DNA from: Arcobacter sp.
GTDB lineage: Bacteria > Campylobacterota > Campylobacteria > Campylobacterales > Arcobacteraceae
Reading direction: 5' to 3'
Assembly (NCBI GenBank): GCA_002685075.1
Contig: NYWO01000043.1
Coordinates: 1 to 34,187 of the forward strand
Length of the DNA: 34,187 nt
Under the pieces are notes generated by a model, which ran no database searches, was not told the DNA's origin, and saw only the letters and a list, made by a program, of their open reading frames with translations. Positions 22,770 through 31,044 of the stretch are shown here, piece by piece. Numbering within the stretch: the first letter of the stretch is position 1; each line of letters begins with the position of its first letter. The translations under genes were made by a program, and so were the position numbers.

Positions 22770-23744
22770 TTGAAAAATAAGATTTTAGATTTAATTAAAT
22801 CATCAGCAAATAATGAAAAAGACTTCATCGCTTTAAATAGTATATTTACTTTGCATGAACAATTACAATATGCTTCGAACATTAATCAAATGGCTGAAGA
22901 TATTTATACTTGGTTAAATAAAGAATTTAGTATTGATAATGTAGTTTTTACATTATTTGATATAAACACAAATTCAAGAGAAGAGATTTTAGTTAAAGGT
23001 GAAGATTTTTATCTAGATGATGAATATTCTTGTTTTTTTATTATAAATACTCATACAAATTTAAATGCAACAGTATCATTTAATGCTACATCAAATGTAC
23101 ATTTTCAAATAATACAATCAAAATATAATACAATTGAAGCTGCATTTTTTCAAATTTCTCCAATAATCCAAAATGGAATAATAAAGAAAAACTTTATAGA
23201 ATCATCTTCTTTAGATTCTGTTACAAAAGTTTATAATAGAAGCTATTTAATTAAAAACCTCACTAAACACCTTAGTCTTTCAAAAAATAAAGAAACAGAA
23301 ATATATTTCCTAATGATTGGAGTTGATCGATTTAAAGCCGTAATTGATGAGTTTGATTATGATGTAGGAGATAAAGTTTTAATTGAGTTAGCAAAAGTAA
23401 TTCACTCAAATATTAATGAATTTGATATGGTAGCAAGACTTAATGCTGATGAATTTTTAGTTACAATTGTAAGTAATTCTTCTGAATTTGAAGCTTTAGA
23501 AACTGCTCAAAAAATTATAAAAGATTTTTCATGTAAGAAAATACTTGTAGATGAAGAAAAACAACAAACATTATTGAAAACTACGTGTATTGGTTTTGAG
23601 AAACTTGATGTTACGGTAGAAGGAAGTATCACAGATTCTATTAAAAATGCGGATATAGCACTTTATGAAGCAAAAAATAAAGGACGGAGTCAATTATTCA
23701 AATATTCTGATTTAAAAGATGAAGATACAATAGATTTCTTTTAA
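22770..23744 (+). CDS. Degenerate GGDEF protein with GAF-like N-terminus
   Basis: The 324-residue protein has an N-terminal region that looks like a GAF-type sensor fold (about 25-140) and a GGDEF-fold domain (about 146-312). The signature is NADEF (225-229). The metal Asp D186 in GVDRFK remains, but the I-site has become NEFD (216-219), losing its arginine. Neither cyclase activity nor product binding is therefore expected from motifs alone; a dimerisation or inhibitory partner for the preceding paralogue is possible. The start is TTG at 22770 with GGCGGT upstream. The last six residues, DTIDFF, repeat the tail of the paralogue and are encoded within the terminator stem shared with cmoB. Confidence 0.87.
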   Translation: MKNKILDLIKSSANNEKDFIALNSIFTLHEQLQYASNINQMAEDIYTWLNKEFSIDNVVFTLFDINTNSREEILVKGEDFYLDDEYSCFFIINTHTNLNATVSFNATSNVHFQIIQSKYNTIEAAFFQISPIIQNGIIKKNFIESSSLDSVTKVYNRSYLIKNLTKHLSLSKNKETEIYFLMIGVDRFKAVIDEFDYDVGDKVLIELAKVIHSNINEFDMVARLNADEFLVTIVSNSSEFEALETAQKIIKDFSCKKILVDEEKQQTLLKTTCIGFEKLDVTVEGSITDSIKNADIALYEAKNKGRSQLFKYSDLKDEDTIDFF

Positions 23745-23759
23745 ATCTATTGTATCTTT
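23721..23759. terminator. Bidirectional terminator embedded in the ends of two genes
   Basis: AGATACAATAGATTT (23723-23737) and its perfect complement (23743-23757), extendable by an A-T and a G-T pair, with a 5-base loop CTTTT. The left arm encodes the end of the GGDEF paralogue, and the right arm encodes the end of cmoB on the other strand; the two stops are only 2 bases apart. Confidence 0.8.
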
Positions 23760-24664
23760 CTAGCTTTCATATACACTCTTTTGGGAGCTGGATATCCTTC
23801 AACTGTTTTTGTTTTATCATTCTCATCTAAAAAATCTTCTAAACTTTGATCAAAAGACCAAGGAGTTTTTCTTTGTTCTTCACTACTTGTTACTGTTGTA
23901 GCAATTACTTCAATATCTTCAAATCCTGCTCTACTTAACCAATTTCTTAAAGCAGGAATTGTAGGAATAAAATAAATATTTGGTATTTTAGAATATCTTT
24001 TATTTGGAGTTAAACAAATCTCCTCTTCCCCATCAATCATAAAAGTGTCAATTAAAATTTCACCTTTAGAATTTAAGCCACGGGCTAAAGACTTTAAAGT
24101 TCCAACAGGATCTGCTCTATGATATAAAACACCTAGCATAAATATAAAATCAAATTTATGATTGTAATATTCTAAGTGTTCAACTCCTAACATTTCATAA
24201 GTAATATCTGATTTTACAAAATGATTAATAAATTCAAATTGATGTAATGTTAAAGGTGCTGGATCAAAACCAATTAGTTTTTTTGGTTTATCTTCTAGCA
24301 TTCTAAACATATAGTAACCATTATTACAACCAATATCTGCAACAATTTTATCTTTTAAATTAAAGTGTGGTCTGATTAAATTATATTTTATATTACTTTG
24401 CCATTCACTATCAATTTCTAAACCAAATAAATTAAAAGGACCTTTCCTCCAAGGTATTAATACTTTAGCAGCTTCTTCAAGTAGTTTAAACTCTTCTTGA
24501 CTTAAGTCTTCTCTTTTTCCTACACTAAACCAGTCACCATAATCTATATTTAAATTATCGATATTTATTTTTTTGGCAACTTCTTGAATTTTTGTAAACC
24601 AAGGTTCAACATTTTTCCAAGTTCTGCAATCTTCTTTCTTTTTTTGTATTGTTTTTAAATCCAT
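23747..24664 (-). CDS. cmoB: tRNA U34 carboxymethyltransferase CmoB
   Basis: The product is 305 residues from the ATG at 24664; a TTG two codons upstream (24670) is possible but has no better ribosome binding site. It shows the CmoB N-terminus (WFTKIQ... GDWFSVGKREDL, PWRKGPFNLFG), the SAM-binding ADIGCNNGYYMFRML, and the LGVLYHRADP and GAPAPKRVYMK-like end (GYPAPKRVYMKARK). CmoB uses carboxy-SAM to make cmo5U at the wobble position of tRNAs. Its partner CmoA, which makes carboxy-SAM, is not in the window. It converges on the GGDEF operon and shares its terminator. Confidence 0.95.
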   Translation of the reverse strand: MDLKTIQKKKEDCRTWKNVEPWFTKIQEVAKKINIDNLNIDYGDWFSVGKREDLSQEEFKLLEEAAKVLIPWRKGPFNLFGLEIDSEWQSNIKYNLIRPHFNLKDKIVADIGCNNGYYMFRMLEDKPKKLIGFDPAPLTLHQFEFINHFVKSDITYEMLGVEHLEYYNHKFDFIFMLGVLYHRADPVGTLKSLARGLNSKGEILIDTFMIDGEEEICLTPNKRYSKIPNIYFIPTIPALRNWLSRAGFEDIEVIATTVTSSEEQRKTPWSFDQSLEDFLDENDKTKTVEGYPAPKRVYMKARKIQ

Positions 24665-24730
24665 GTGCAATTATAAGTATATTAAATAAAATGTTATCTT
24701 AAATCAATAAGAAATAAACACTTCTTTTGA

Positions 24731-24804
24731 TATAATTCTTTTTCTAAGAAAAGTAAAATTTATTTCTTATTGTTAACGTTGGGTTAACTACTTGAGAATA
24801 TAAT
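24731..24804 (+). promoter_or_regulatory. ccsBA promoter region: two -10 boxes and a GTTAAC repeat
   Basis: The first -10 is at 24731-24736 (CTTTTGATATAATTC), a second at 24799-24804 (TTGAGAATATAATTA). Between them GTTAAC occurs twice, at 24772-24777 and 24783-24788, separated by GTTGG; each copy is itself a palindrome. This looks like an operator placed just upstream of the second promoter, but no regulator can be named. Confidence 0.4.
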
Positions 24805-24831
24805 TAGTTACTAATTTAAAAAGGATTTTTA

Positions 24832-27621
24832 TTGAAAATTTCAAATGTCTTATTTTCTTTTAAGACAACACTAACTTTACTTGCTATTCTAGCAATTGGA
24901 GCTGGTTATGCTACCTTTATTGAAAATGATTTTGGTACATCATCAGCTAGAGTATTAGTTTATAATAATATTTGGTATGAAGCAATATTAGTATTAACGA
25001 CTATTAACTTAACAGGTATTATTTTTAAATATAAAATGTGGAAAAATACTCCAAGATTTATATTCCATATTTCATTTGTTGTAATTTTAATAGGTGCAGG
25101 TGTTACTAGGTATGTAGGATACGAAGGTATTATGCAAATTAAAGAAGGAACTACGGAAAATCGAATGATTTCTTTAGAACCATATTTACAAGTAACAATT
25201 AAAGATGATGGAAAGACATACTTCAAAGAGTATCAAATGGAGTTTGCAGCATTATCAGAAGAATCTAACTTTGCAATAAAAGTAGAAGAATTTTACAATA
25301 AATTTGATCATACAATTGTTTTTGGTGAGAAAAAACTTAATGTTTTATATAAAAATTACTTTTTAGCTAAAAAAGGTGATGCAAAAATGGGTATGTTAAC
25401 TCTTGACGTAACTATTAATGGAGAGACACAAGAGATTAAATTGCCAGGAAGAAGAAGTCAAAAAGGTTTAGAGCGAGACTTAAAATTTGGTGATACAATT
25501 GTATCTTTAGAATATGGTTCTAAGATATTAAGTTTACCTTTTTCTATAAAACTAAATGATTTCCAACTTGATAGATATCCAGGAAGTATGTCTCCATCAT
25601 CTTATGCTTCAGAGGTTACTGTTATAAAAGAAGATTCAACTACTTATGACTATAGGATTTTTATGAATAAAACTATGCATGAAGGAAACTTCTTGTTTTT
25701 CCAAAGTTCTTATTTTCCTGATGAAACTGGTACTGTATTATCTGTAAATAACGACCCAGGTAAATGGCCAACTTATTTAGGATATTTCCTTTTAACTTTA
25801 GGACTTTGTTTAAACTTCTTTGATAAAAAATCAAGATTTAGAAAACTTACAAAATATGTAGATTCCAAAAGTATCGCATCAATTGCAGTTGCCTGTATGT
25901 TTGCATTTGGTACAACATCTCTTAAAGCAGAAGAAACAAATACTGATTTTAAAGTAAAAGCTCAAGATACAGTTGAATATTTAAAAACTTTTAAAAAACA
26001 ATCTGCTCAAACTGCAAAAAAGTTTGCAAGATTAGTAACACAAAGTTCATCAGGAAGAATGAAACCTGTTTCTTCATTAAATAGAGAAATTGTTTTAAAA
26101 GTAAGTGGAAAAACTGAATTTTTAGGAATGAATGCAGATCAAGTTGTTCTTGGTATGTTATCACGTCCTGAAGTTTGGAGAGATATTAAACTAATTAAGA
26201 TTAAAACTCCAAAACTTAAAAACTTTATTGGTATTGATAATTCACGTAAATATATTGCATTTTCAGAAGTATTTAAAGATGGTAAATATCTTTTAGCTAA
26301 AGAGTCTGAAAAAGCTTCTTTATCAAAACCAAATGAAAGAGGAACTTACGAAAAAGATATTATAAAAGTTGAAGAAAGATTAAATATTGTTTATGCAGTA
26401 TTTAATGGAAGCTTATTTAATATTTTCCCTAAAGTAGAGACAGCTGAAGAGATAAAAGATGCAAAAATCAAATATAGATGGTATACACCAATGGATGCTA
26501 TGAATGATTTTGAGGGAAAAAATAAAACAGCTGTTGAAGCAATAACAAGAGGTTTAATTAACTCTATTATTCAAAATAAATGGGAAGAAGCTAATAACTT
26601 TATCTCTATGATGGAAACATATCAAGAAAAAGTTGGTGCTAAAGTAGTATTAACACAAAGTGAAATTGATAATGAAATCATGTTTAATGAAATTGATATT
26701 TTTCCAAAAGTTATGTTAGCATATATTTTCTTAGGAATTATTATCTTAATTGCAGCATTCTTTGTTGTCTTTAACCCAAGTATTAAACCTAAAAAAACAA
26801 CTTTTGTTTTCTTTGTTTTACTTTCTTTAATATTTGCAGTTCATACTTATGGTATGGGATTTAGATGGATAATCTCAGGACATGCTCCTTGGTCTGATAC
26901 ATATGAAACATTATTATATATTTCATGGTCAGCTGTATTTGCTGGAATTATGTTCTTTAGAAAATCTTTACTAGCACTAAGTGCTGCTGTAATTGTTGCA
27001 GGTATTTTTATGTTTACTGCACATTTAACAGGAATTGATCCACAAATTACAAACTTAGTTCCTGTATTAAAATCATATTGGCTAACTATTCACGTATCAA
27101 TTTTAACTGCATCTTATGGATTCTTTGCTTTGTCTGCTATCTTAGGATATATGACATTAATTATGTTTATCTTTAGAAAAAATAGACCTCATATTGATGA
27201 GACAATAAAACAAGTTGCTGCTATTATAGAAATTTCTTTAATTGTTGGACTTGCTGCTATTACAATTGGAAACTTCCTTGGTGGAGTTTGGGCAAATGAG
27301 TCTTGGGGTAGATATTGGGGATGGGATCCAAAAGAAACTTGGGCTTATGTATCAATTGTAGTTTATGTAATAGTTGTACACTTAAGATTTGTTAAGCCTC
27401 TTTCAACACCATTTATTTTTGCATCAGCATCGCTTATAGCATTCTCTACAATTTTAATGACATATTTTGGAGTTAACTTCTATCTTGCAGGATTACATTC
27501 ATATGCAACAGGAGACCCTATTCCAATTCCAACATGGGTTTATTATGTTGTAGGAATTATTGTTGTTACAATAGCATTAGCTTACAGAAATAGACACTTA
27601 AAACCACTAGTTAAAAACTAA
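24832..27621 (+). CDS. ccsBA: Fused cytochrome c biogenesis protein CcsBA (ResB-CcsA)
   Basis: The 929-residue membrane protein joins ResB/CcsB and CcsA in one chain, as known in Helicobacter, Wolinella and Campylobacter. The ResB half (about 1-360) has N-terminal membrane helices with H79 (FIFHISF), a large periplasmic domain and a further helix near 310-325. A second periplasmic stretch follows, then the CcsA half (about 620-929) with HVSIL, the heme-handling WWD motif WGRYWGWDPKE (825-835) and a flanking periplasmic His in LHSYATG. It exports or presents heme and attaches it to CxxCH apocytochromes in the periplasm (System II). The start is TTG at 24832 with AAGGA upstream. Such organisms may carry more than one CcsBA; this one stands alone with its own promoters and terminator. 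Confidence 0.95.
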   Translation: MKISNVLFSFKTTLTLLAILAIGAGYATFIENDFGTSSARVLVYNNIWYEAILVLTTINLTGIIFKYKMWKNTPRFIFHISFVVILIGAGVTRYVGYEGIMQIKEGTTENRMISLEPYLQVTIKDDGKTYFKEYQMEFAALSEESNFAIKVEEFYNKFDHTIVFGEKKLNVLYKNYFLAKKGDAKMGMLTLDVTINGETQEIKLPGRRSQKGLERDLKFGDTIVSLEYGSKILSLPFSIKLNDFQLDRYPGSMSPSSYASEVTVIKEDSTTYDYRIFMNKTMHEGNFLFFQSSYFPDETGTVLSVNNDPGKWPTYLGYFLLTLGLCLNFFDKKSRFRKLTKYVDSKSIASIAVACMFAFGTTSLKAEETNTDFKVKAQDTVEYLKTFKKQSAQTAKKFARLVTQSSSGRMKPVSSLNREIVLKVSGKTEFLGMNADQVVLGMLSRPEVWRDIKLIKIKTPKLKNFIGIDNSRKYIAFSEVFKDGKYLLAKESEKASLSKPNERGTYEKDIIKVEERLNIVYAVFNGSLFNIFPKVETAEEIKDAKIKYRWYTPMDAMNDFEGKNKTAVEAITRGLINSIIQNKWEEANNFISMMETYQEKVGAKVVLTQSEIDNEIMFNEIDIFPKVMLAYIFLGIIILIAAFFVVFNPSIKPKKTTFVFFVLLSLIFAVHTYGMGFRWIISGHAPWSDTYETLLYISWSAVFAGIMFFRKSLLALSAAVIVAGIFMFTAHLTGIDPQITNLVPVLKSYWLTIHVSILTASYGFFALSAILGYMTLIMFIFRKNRPHIDETIKQVAAIIEISLIVGLAAITIGNFLGGVWANESWGRYWGWDPKETWAYVSIVVYVIVVHLRFVKPLSTPFIFASASLIAFSTILMTYFGVNFYLAGLHSYATGDPIPIPTWVYYVVGIIVVTIALAYRNRHLKPLVKN

Positions 27622-27640
27622 GAATTTCCTCTTAGTTTTT
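27613..27640 (+). terminator. Terminator of ccsBA
   Basis: AAAAACTAAG (27613-27622) pairs perfectly with CTTAGTTTTT (27631-27640) across an 8-base loop; the stem includes the stop codon and ends in a T run. Confidence 0.75.
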
Positions 27641-27661
27641 ACAACTTTTATTTTTTTTTGA

Positions 27662-27667
27662 TATAAT
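27662..27667 (+). promoter_or_regulatory. -10 box of pepD
   Basis: A long T run followed by GATATAATC, a perfect extended -10, 23 bases before the TTG start of pepD. Confidence 0.65.
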
Positions 27668-27690
27668 CAAAAAAAAATAAAGGACACTTC

Positions 27691-28983
27691 TTGAGTCAAA
27701 TAATAGACATATTTAAAGAAATTACTTCAATTCCTAGATGTTCAGGAACACATTCTCCATTTATAAATTATATGAAAGATATATCATCAAAAGCAGGTTT
27801 TTTATGTATTGTTGATGAATACAATAATATTTTAATTAAAAAAGAAAAATCTAATGCAAAACTAGTTTTCCAATCACACTATGATATTGTATGTTTAAGT
27901 GATAATTGTGTTCCAGTTATTGTACAAAATGATGATGTTTTAAGTGCTCAAAACTCAACGCTTGGAAGTGATAATGGAATTGGCTGTTCTTATATGATTC
28001 AACTAATTTTTGATGGTGTTGATGCTGAGTATTTATTCACTTCAGATGAAGAGATAGGATTAATAGGAGCAAATAACTTAACACTTGAATTAAAAGCTCC
28101 ATACATGCTAAACCTTGATAGTGAAGAAGAAGCTGGTATTTGTATTGGTTGTGCAGGTGGGGTTGATATCTTTGCTACTAACTCTAATAAAAAGATTATT
28201 CCAAATGATGAAAACCTTGATCTTTATGAAGTTAGTATTTCAAAACTTCAAGGGGGACACTCTGGAGTAGATATTGATAAAAATATTCCAAATGGAATAA
28301 AGCTTATTGCACAAACTATAAAAGAAGCAAATGCAAAACTTTTAGATATAAACGGTGGTGAGAGAATAAACTCAATTCCAGTTAATGTAAAAGCAATCAT
28401 TGCATCAAAGCAAATGCCAATTGCATCTCATGAAAATATTACAATTACAAAAATAGATACAAAAAGTGAACACTTAAATATCTATGATGAAAAAATTATT
28501 GATTTTATAGCAAGTTTTGAAAATGGAGTTAGAAGTGTAAATAAAGATTTAGGCGTAGTTCAAAACTCTATAAACCTTGCTATTATTAAAACAGGTTTAG
28601 ATGAAATTAAAATTGAGTTAAGTGCAAGATCTATGGCAAATGATGAATTAGCACAATTAAAAGATGAAACAATAAAAATGCTAGAAGAACATAACTTTAC
28701 GGTTACAACTGATGGAAAATATCCTGCCTGGAAACCGGATATAAATGAGTTTACAAATAAAGTATTAGAAATATATAAAGAAGTAAATGCACAAGCATCT
28801 TTAGAAGCAATACACGCAGGACTAGAATGTGCAATATTTAAAGATAAATATCCAGATATCAAAGTAGCCTCAATAGGCCCAAGTATAGAGTTTCCTCATT
28901 CTAAAAAAGAAAGAGTTTCTATAAAATCAGTTGAAAATGTATTTAAAGTAGTCAAAAAAATTGTTGATCAAATAAATAACTAA
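27691..28983 (+). CDS. pepD: Aminoacyl-histidine dipeptidase-type M20 peptidase
   Basis: The 430-residue protein has the PepD (M20C) pattern: EITSIPRCSG at the N-terminus, zinc residues H63 and D65 (QSHYDIV), D94 (LGSDNGIG), E120/E121 (TSDEEIG), LQGGHSG in the middle domain and the final zinc His in EFPHSKKE. It should hydrolyse Xaa-His and other dipeptides in the cytoplasm. It is a little shorter than the enterobacterial enzyme (about 485). The start is TTG at 27691 with AAAGGA upstream. It is transcribed alone and ends at a terminator shared with the DsrE-like gene. It is only distantly related to the M20 enzyme at 7314. Confidence 0.92.
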   Translation: MSQIIDIFKEITSIPRCSGTHSPFINYMKDISSKAGFLCIVDEYNNILIKKEKSNAKLVFQSHYDIVCLSDNCVPVIVQNDDVLSAQNSTLGSDNGIGCSYMIQLIFDGVDAEYLFTSDEEIGLIGANNLTLELKAPYMLNLDSEEEAGICIGCAGGVDIFATNSNKKIIPNDENLDLYEVSISKLQGGHSGVDIDKNIPNGIKLIAQTIKEANAKLLDINGGERINSIPVNVKAIIASKQMPIASHENITITKIDTKSEHLNIYDEKIIDFIASFENGVRSVNKDLGVVQNSINLAIIKTGLDEIKIELSARSMANDELAQLKDETIKMLEEHNFTVTTDGKYPAWKPDINEFTNKVLEIYKEVNAQASLEAIHAGLECAIFKDKYPDIKVASIGPSIEFPHSKKERVSIKSVENVFKVVKKIVDQINN

Positions 28984-28997
28984 GTATATGAGTTCAT

Positions 28998-29020
28998 AAA
29001 AGAGGAGAAAGTCCTCTTTT
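28998..29020. terminator. Bidirectional terminator between pepD and the DsrE-like gene
   Basis: AAAAGAGGA (28998-29006) and TCCTCTTTT (29012-29020) form a perfect 9-bp stem with loop GAAAG; the right arm touches the stop codon of the minus-strand gene. Confidence 0.8.
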
Positions 29021-29516
29021 AGAATATTGGTACTAACTTATAATCTTGTGTTTGCCAACCAATTAAAGATATAAAACCATCTGCTACAATATTCATCTCT
29101 TTTGGTATAGTTTTATTATCAATATTAAATACCTTAGTTGCAACTGCACAAACTTCCATTCTAACACCTAAATTACTTAATGTTCTAATTGAATCTTGAA
29201 TTGATTGTAAATACTCATCATATTCCATTTCAAAATCTTCATCTTGTTTTGTACTAAGAAATTTAACAGTTTTTCCAATAAAAACTAAAACCATATCAGA
29301 CTTAACATCTTGTTTTAAAAGTCCCTTATGAGTATCGGTTATTATATTCATATAAAAAGCTGTTTTTTTAACATCCGTAAAATCTATTAAAAATACACTT
29401 TTAGCTTTCTTAATACCGTTTAAGGCAACTTTATCATTTATCTCTTGTGCATTTATATTTGTAGTAAAAAACAATGTTACGAATAATGATGCAATAAATA
29501 GACTTATTTTTCTCAT
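29019..29516 (-). CDS. Periplasmic DsrE-like protein
   Basis: The 165-residue protein has a signal peptide (1-23, cleaved after NINA). The mature part has a DsrE/YchN-like alpha/beta pattern: VFLIDFTDVKKTAFYMNII, a strand DMVLVFIGKTVKFL, a helix and then GVRMEVCAVATKVF, ending with GFISLIGWQTQDYKLVPIF. The single mature Cys is C123, in the position where DsrE relatives carry a reactive cysteine. Such exported members are common in sulfur-oxidising and campylobacterotal bacteria; the function is not known and a sulfur-carrier or redox role is inference. AAGGA precedes the ATG. It is 45 bases downstream of the DUF1853 gene. Confidence 0.82.
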   Translation of the reverse strand: MRKISLFIASLFVTLFFTTNINAQEINDKVALNGIKKAKSVFLIDFTDVKKTAFYMNIITDTHKGLLKQDVKSDMVLVFIGKTVKFLSTKQDEDFEMEYDEYLQSIQDSIRTLSNLGVRMEVCAVATKVFNIDNKTIPKEMNIVADGFISLIGWQTQDYKLVPIF

Positions 29517-29561
29517 TTTGATCCTTTTATTATAAGTTATTATTATAACATAATTATAAGT

Positions 29562-30377
29562 TTACCACCAAGTTACAAAAAATCTTTCAATAACTGTTTT
29601 GTTATCTTGTATTTTTTTAGACCATACGAGAGGAGAAGCAGTTATTTTTATAAAAAAATCTAAATCTTCAATAGCCTTTTCATAACTTTCCCATGTTTTA
29701 TTTGATTTAGGATCACTTAACCAATCAAATCTATGTGGAACAAAAAACTGCATTTCCTTAAAAGAAATGTCTTCTTTAAACTCTTTAAAACTTAAATAAT
29801 ATCCGTGAATACAATCATTGTTTATTAAGTCAAAATCTTTTTCTTTTAGATGTCTTGGAAGAAAAACGTTTCCTTTAAAAAGTATTTTTTGTTCGATATT
29901 ATCTAAATCAACACCTTCTAAATATGTTTTTGTGTCTTTATTAAAAAGTAAAGGAAACTGTTTGTTTTTAAGTTTTTCTAGTTTTAAAAGTAAGGTATCA
30001 CTTCTATTTGGTCCTATATACCTATCTATCTCATTTTTAAAGCTATCATCATAAACATAAAATTTATACTGCATTTCAACATGAATATACTTATCTCTTT
30101 TTTTATCAAAAAGAATAAAATCTATTTCGCCTAAGGTTTCTTTATTATGAATAATTTGTTTATTTTTTATGATTTTTTCATATCTAGAAGAGTTATCAAT
30201 AATAGCTTCAAAGAAATACTCTACCCTCTTTCCCAAAGGAAGTTGTTGTAGAATTTCAATATTACTTATATCAAAATTCTCAATATCAATATCCTCAATA
30301 TCAAATAACTCTAAACCATAAAAAGTATTGTTAAATAAAGAAGGAGTATTGTAAAACCCTTTAAATTGTTCTTTCAA
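29562..30377 (-). CDS. DUF1853 family protein, PD-(D/E)XK-like
   Basis: The 271-residue protein matches the DUF1853 pattern: LPLGKRVEYFFEAII (about 46-60), GEIDFILFDKKRDKYIHVEMQYKFYV (83-108, given here as its key parts GEIDF, HVEMQ and KFYV), and GPNRSDTLLLKLEKL (122-136). The order E54, D86, E101/Q103-x-K105 is that of PD-(D/E)XK nuclease folds. No nuclease activity is established for the family to my knowledge. The start is TTG at 30377, 2 bases after the stop of the Mrr-like gene, so the two are probably co-translated. Confidence 0.82.
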   Translation of the reverse strand: MKEQFKGFYNTPSLFNNTFYGLELFDIEDIDIENFDISNIEILQQLPLGKRVEYFFEAIIDNSSRYEKIIKNKQIIHNKETLGEIDFILFDKKRDKYIHVEMQYKFYVYDDSFKNEIDRYIGPNRSDTLLLKLEKLKNKQFPLLFNKDTKTYLEGVDLDNIEQKILFKGNVFLPRHLKEKDFDLINNDCIHGYYLSFKEFKEDISFKEMQFFVPHRFDWLSDPKSNKTWESYEKAIEDLDFFIKITASPLVWSKKIQDNKTVIERFFVTWW

Positions 30378-30379
30378 AA

Positions 30380-30862
30380 CTATAAAACTACATACTTACA
30401 ATTATAAAAGTCATCCATTAATATTTCAATTGCAGTTTTATCTAGAGCATCTTTATTTGCTACTATATATCTAAATTCTACATTTTTAATTTCTAATTGA
30501 TTTTCTTTTACATATTTACTTGCTGTTTTATAAAATGCTTTTATATCTACATTTTTAATTGATTTTTTATCAATTGAATTATTGTATTTAACTAAAAATA
30601 TTTTATCTTCTTTACTACAAATTAAATCAATACCATCTACATTTTCTAAACTTTCAACTTTATAACCTATCTCTTCATATTTTTTTATTGTACGAACTTC
30701 TAAAGTTAAACCATTTTTTTCATTTTCTTCATCTTTAATCTTTTTATTCTTTTTATCTTTGTGATCGATATATTTTTTAAAAAGTACAATCAGAATAATT
30801 ATTGGAAGTATATGCCATAATTGGTACAATGCATTTATTGCAATATCACTTAAACTACCCAT
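30380..30862 (-). CDS. Membrane-anchored Mrr-like restriction-endonuclease-fold protein
   Basis: The 160-residue protein has one N-terminal membrane helix (about 13-29), a highly charged Lys/Glu/Asp linker (30-50) and a C-terminal domain with the Mrr-type pattern (TLEVRTIKKYEEIGYKVE, then VDGIDLICSKEDKIFLVKYNN). D79 and K92 fit the nuclease core, but the residue two before the lysine is Leu (LVK) where active enzymes have Gln or Glu, so it may be inactive or only bind DNA. The charged linker would hold it at the inner membrane facing the cytoplasm. It is followed directly by a DUF1853 gene of similar fold. There is no Shine-Dalgarno before the ATG. Confidence 0.75.
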   Translation of the reverse strand: MGSLSDIAINALYQLWHILPIIILIVLFKKYIDHKDKKNKKIKDEENEKNGLTLEVRTIKKYEEIGYKVESLENVDGIDLICSKEDKIFLVKYNNSIDKKSIKNVDIKAFYKTASKYVKENQLEIKNVEFRYIVANKDALDKTAIEILMDDFYNCKYVVL

Positions 30863-30922
30863 TATTGTTTTTCATTTGATTCATTTGTTAAAGCCCTATT
30901 TTCTATTTGTTTTTAATTATAT

Positions 30923-31031
30923 TATAATTTAGATTTTAAAGATATTTGTAGATTATTTTCATTTACTTTCATTTACTTTATATTTATAAATGATTTATAT
31001 CATTTATGTATCATTTTACATAACAAAATGA
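30923..31031 (+). promoter_or_regulatory. RND pump promoter region with two inverted repeats
   Basis: A -10-like TATAAT is at 30923-30928. Closer to the gene are two adjacent palindromes: AAATGAT-TTAT-ATCATTT (30988-31005) and TCATTTT-ACATAAC-AAAATGA (31011-31031). Both contain ATGA/TCAT half sites and lie 14-57 bases before the start codon, a place suited to a repressor of the pump (TetR- or MarR-type). No regulator gene is within the window. Confidence 0.4.
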
Positions 31032-31044
31032 CGGAGAATCATAT

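Noticed and set aside
29562-30862. Reading the Mrr-like and DUF1853 genes as a restriction-modification system
   Set aside because: No methyltransferase or specificity gene is adjacent, and the Mrr-like protein lacks the Gln/Glu two residues before its catalytic lysine.
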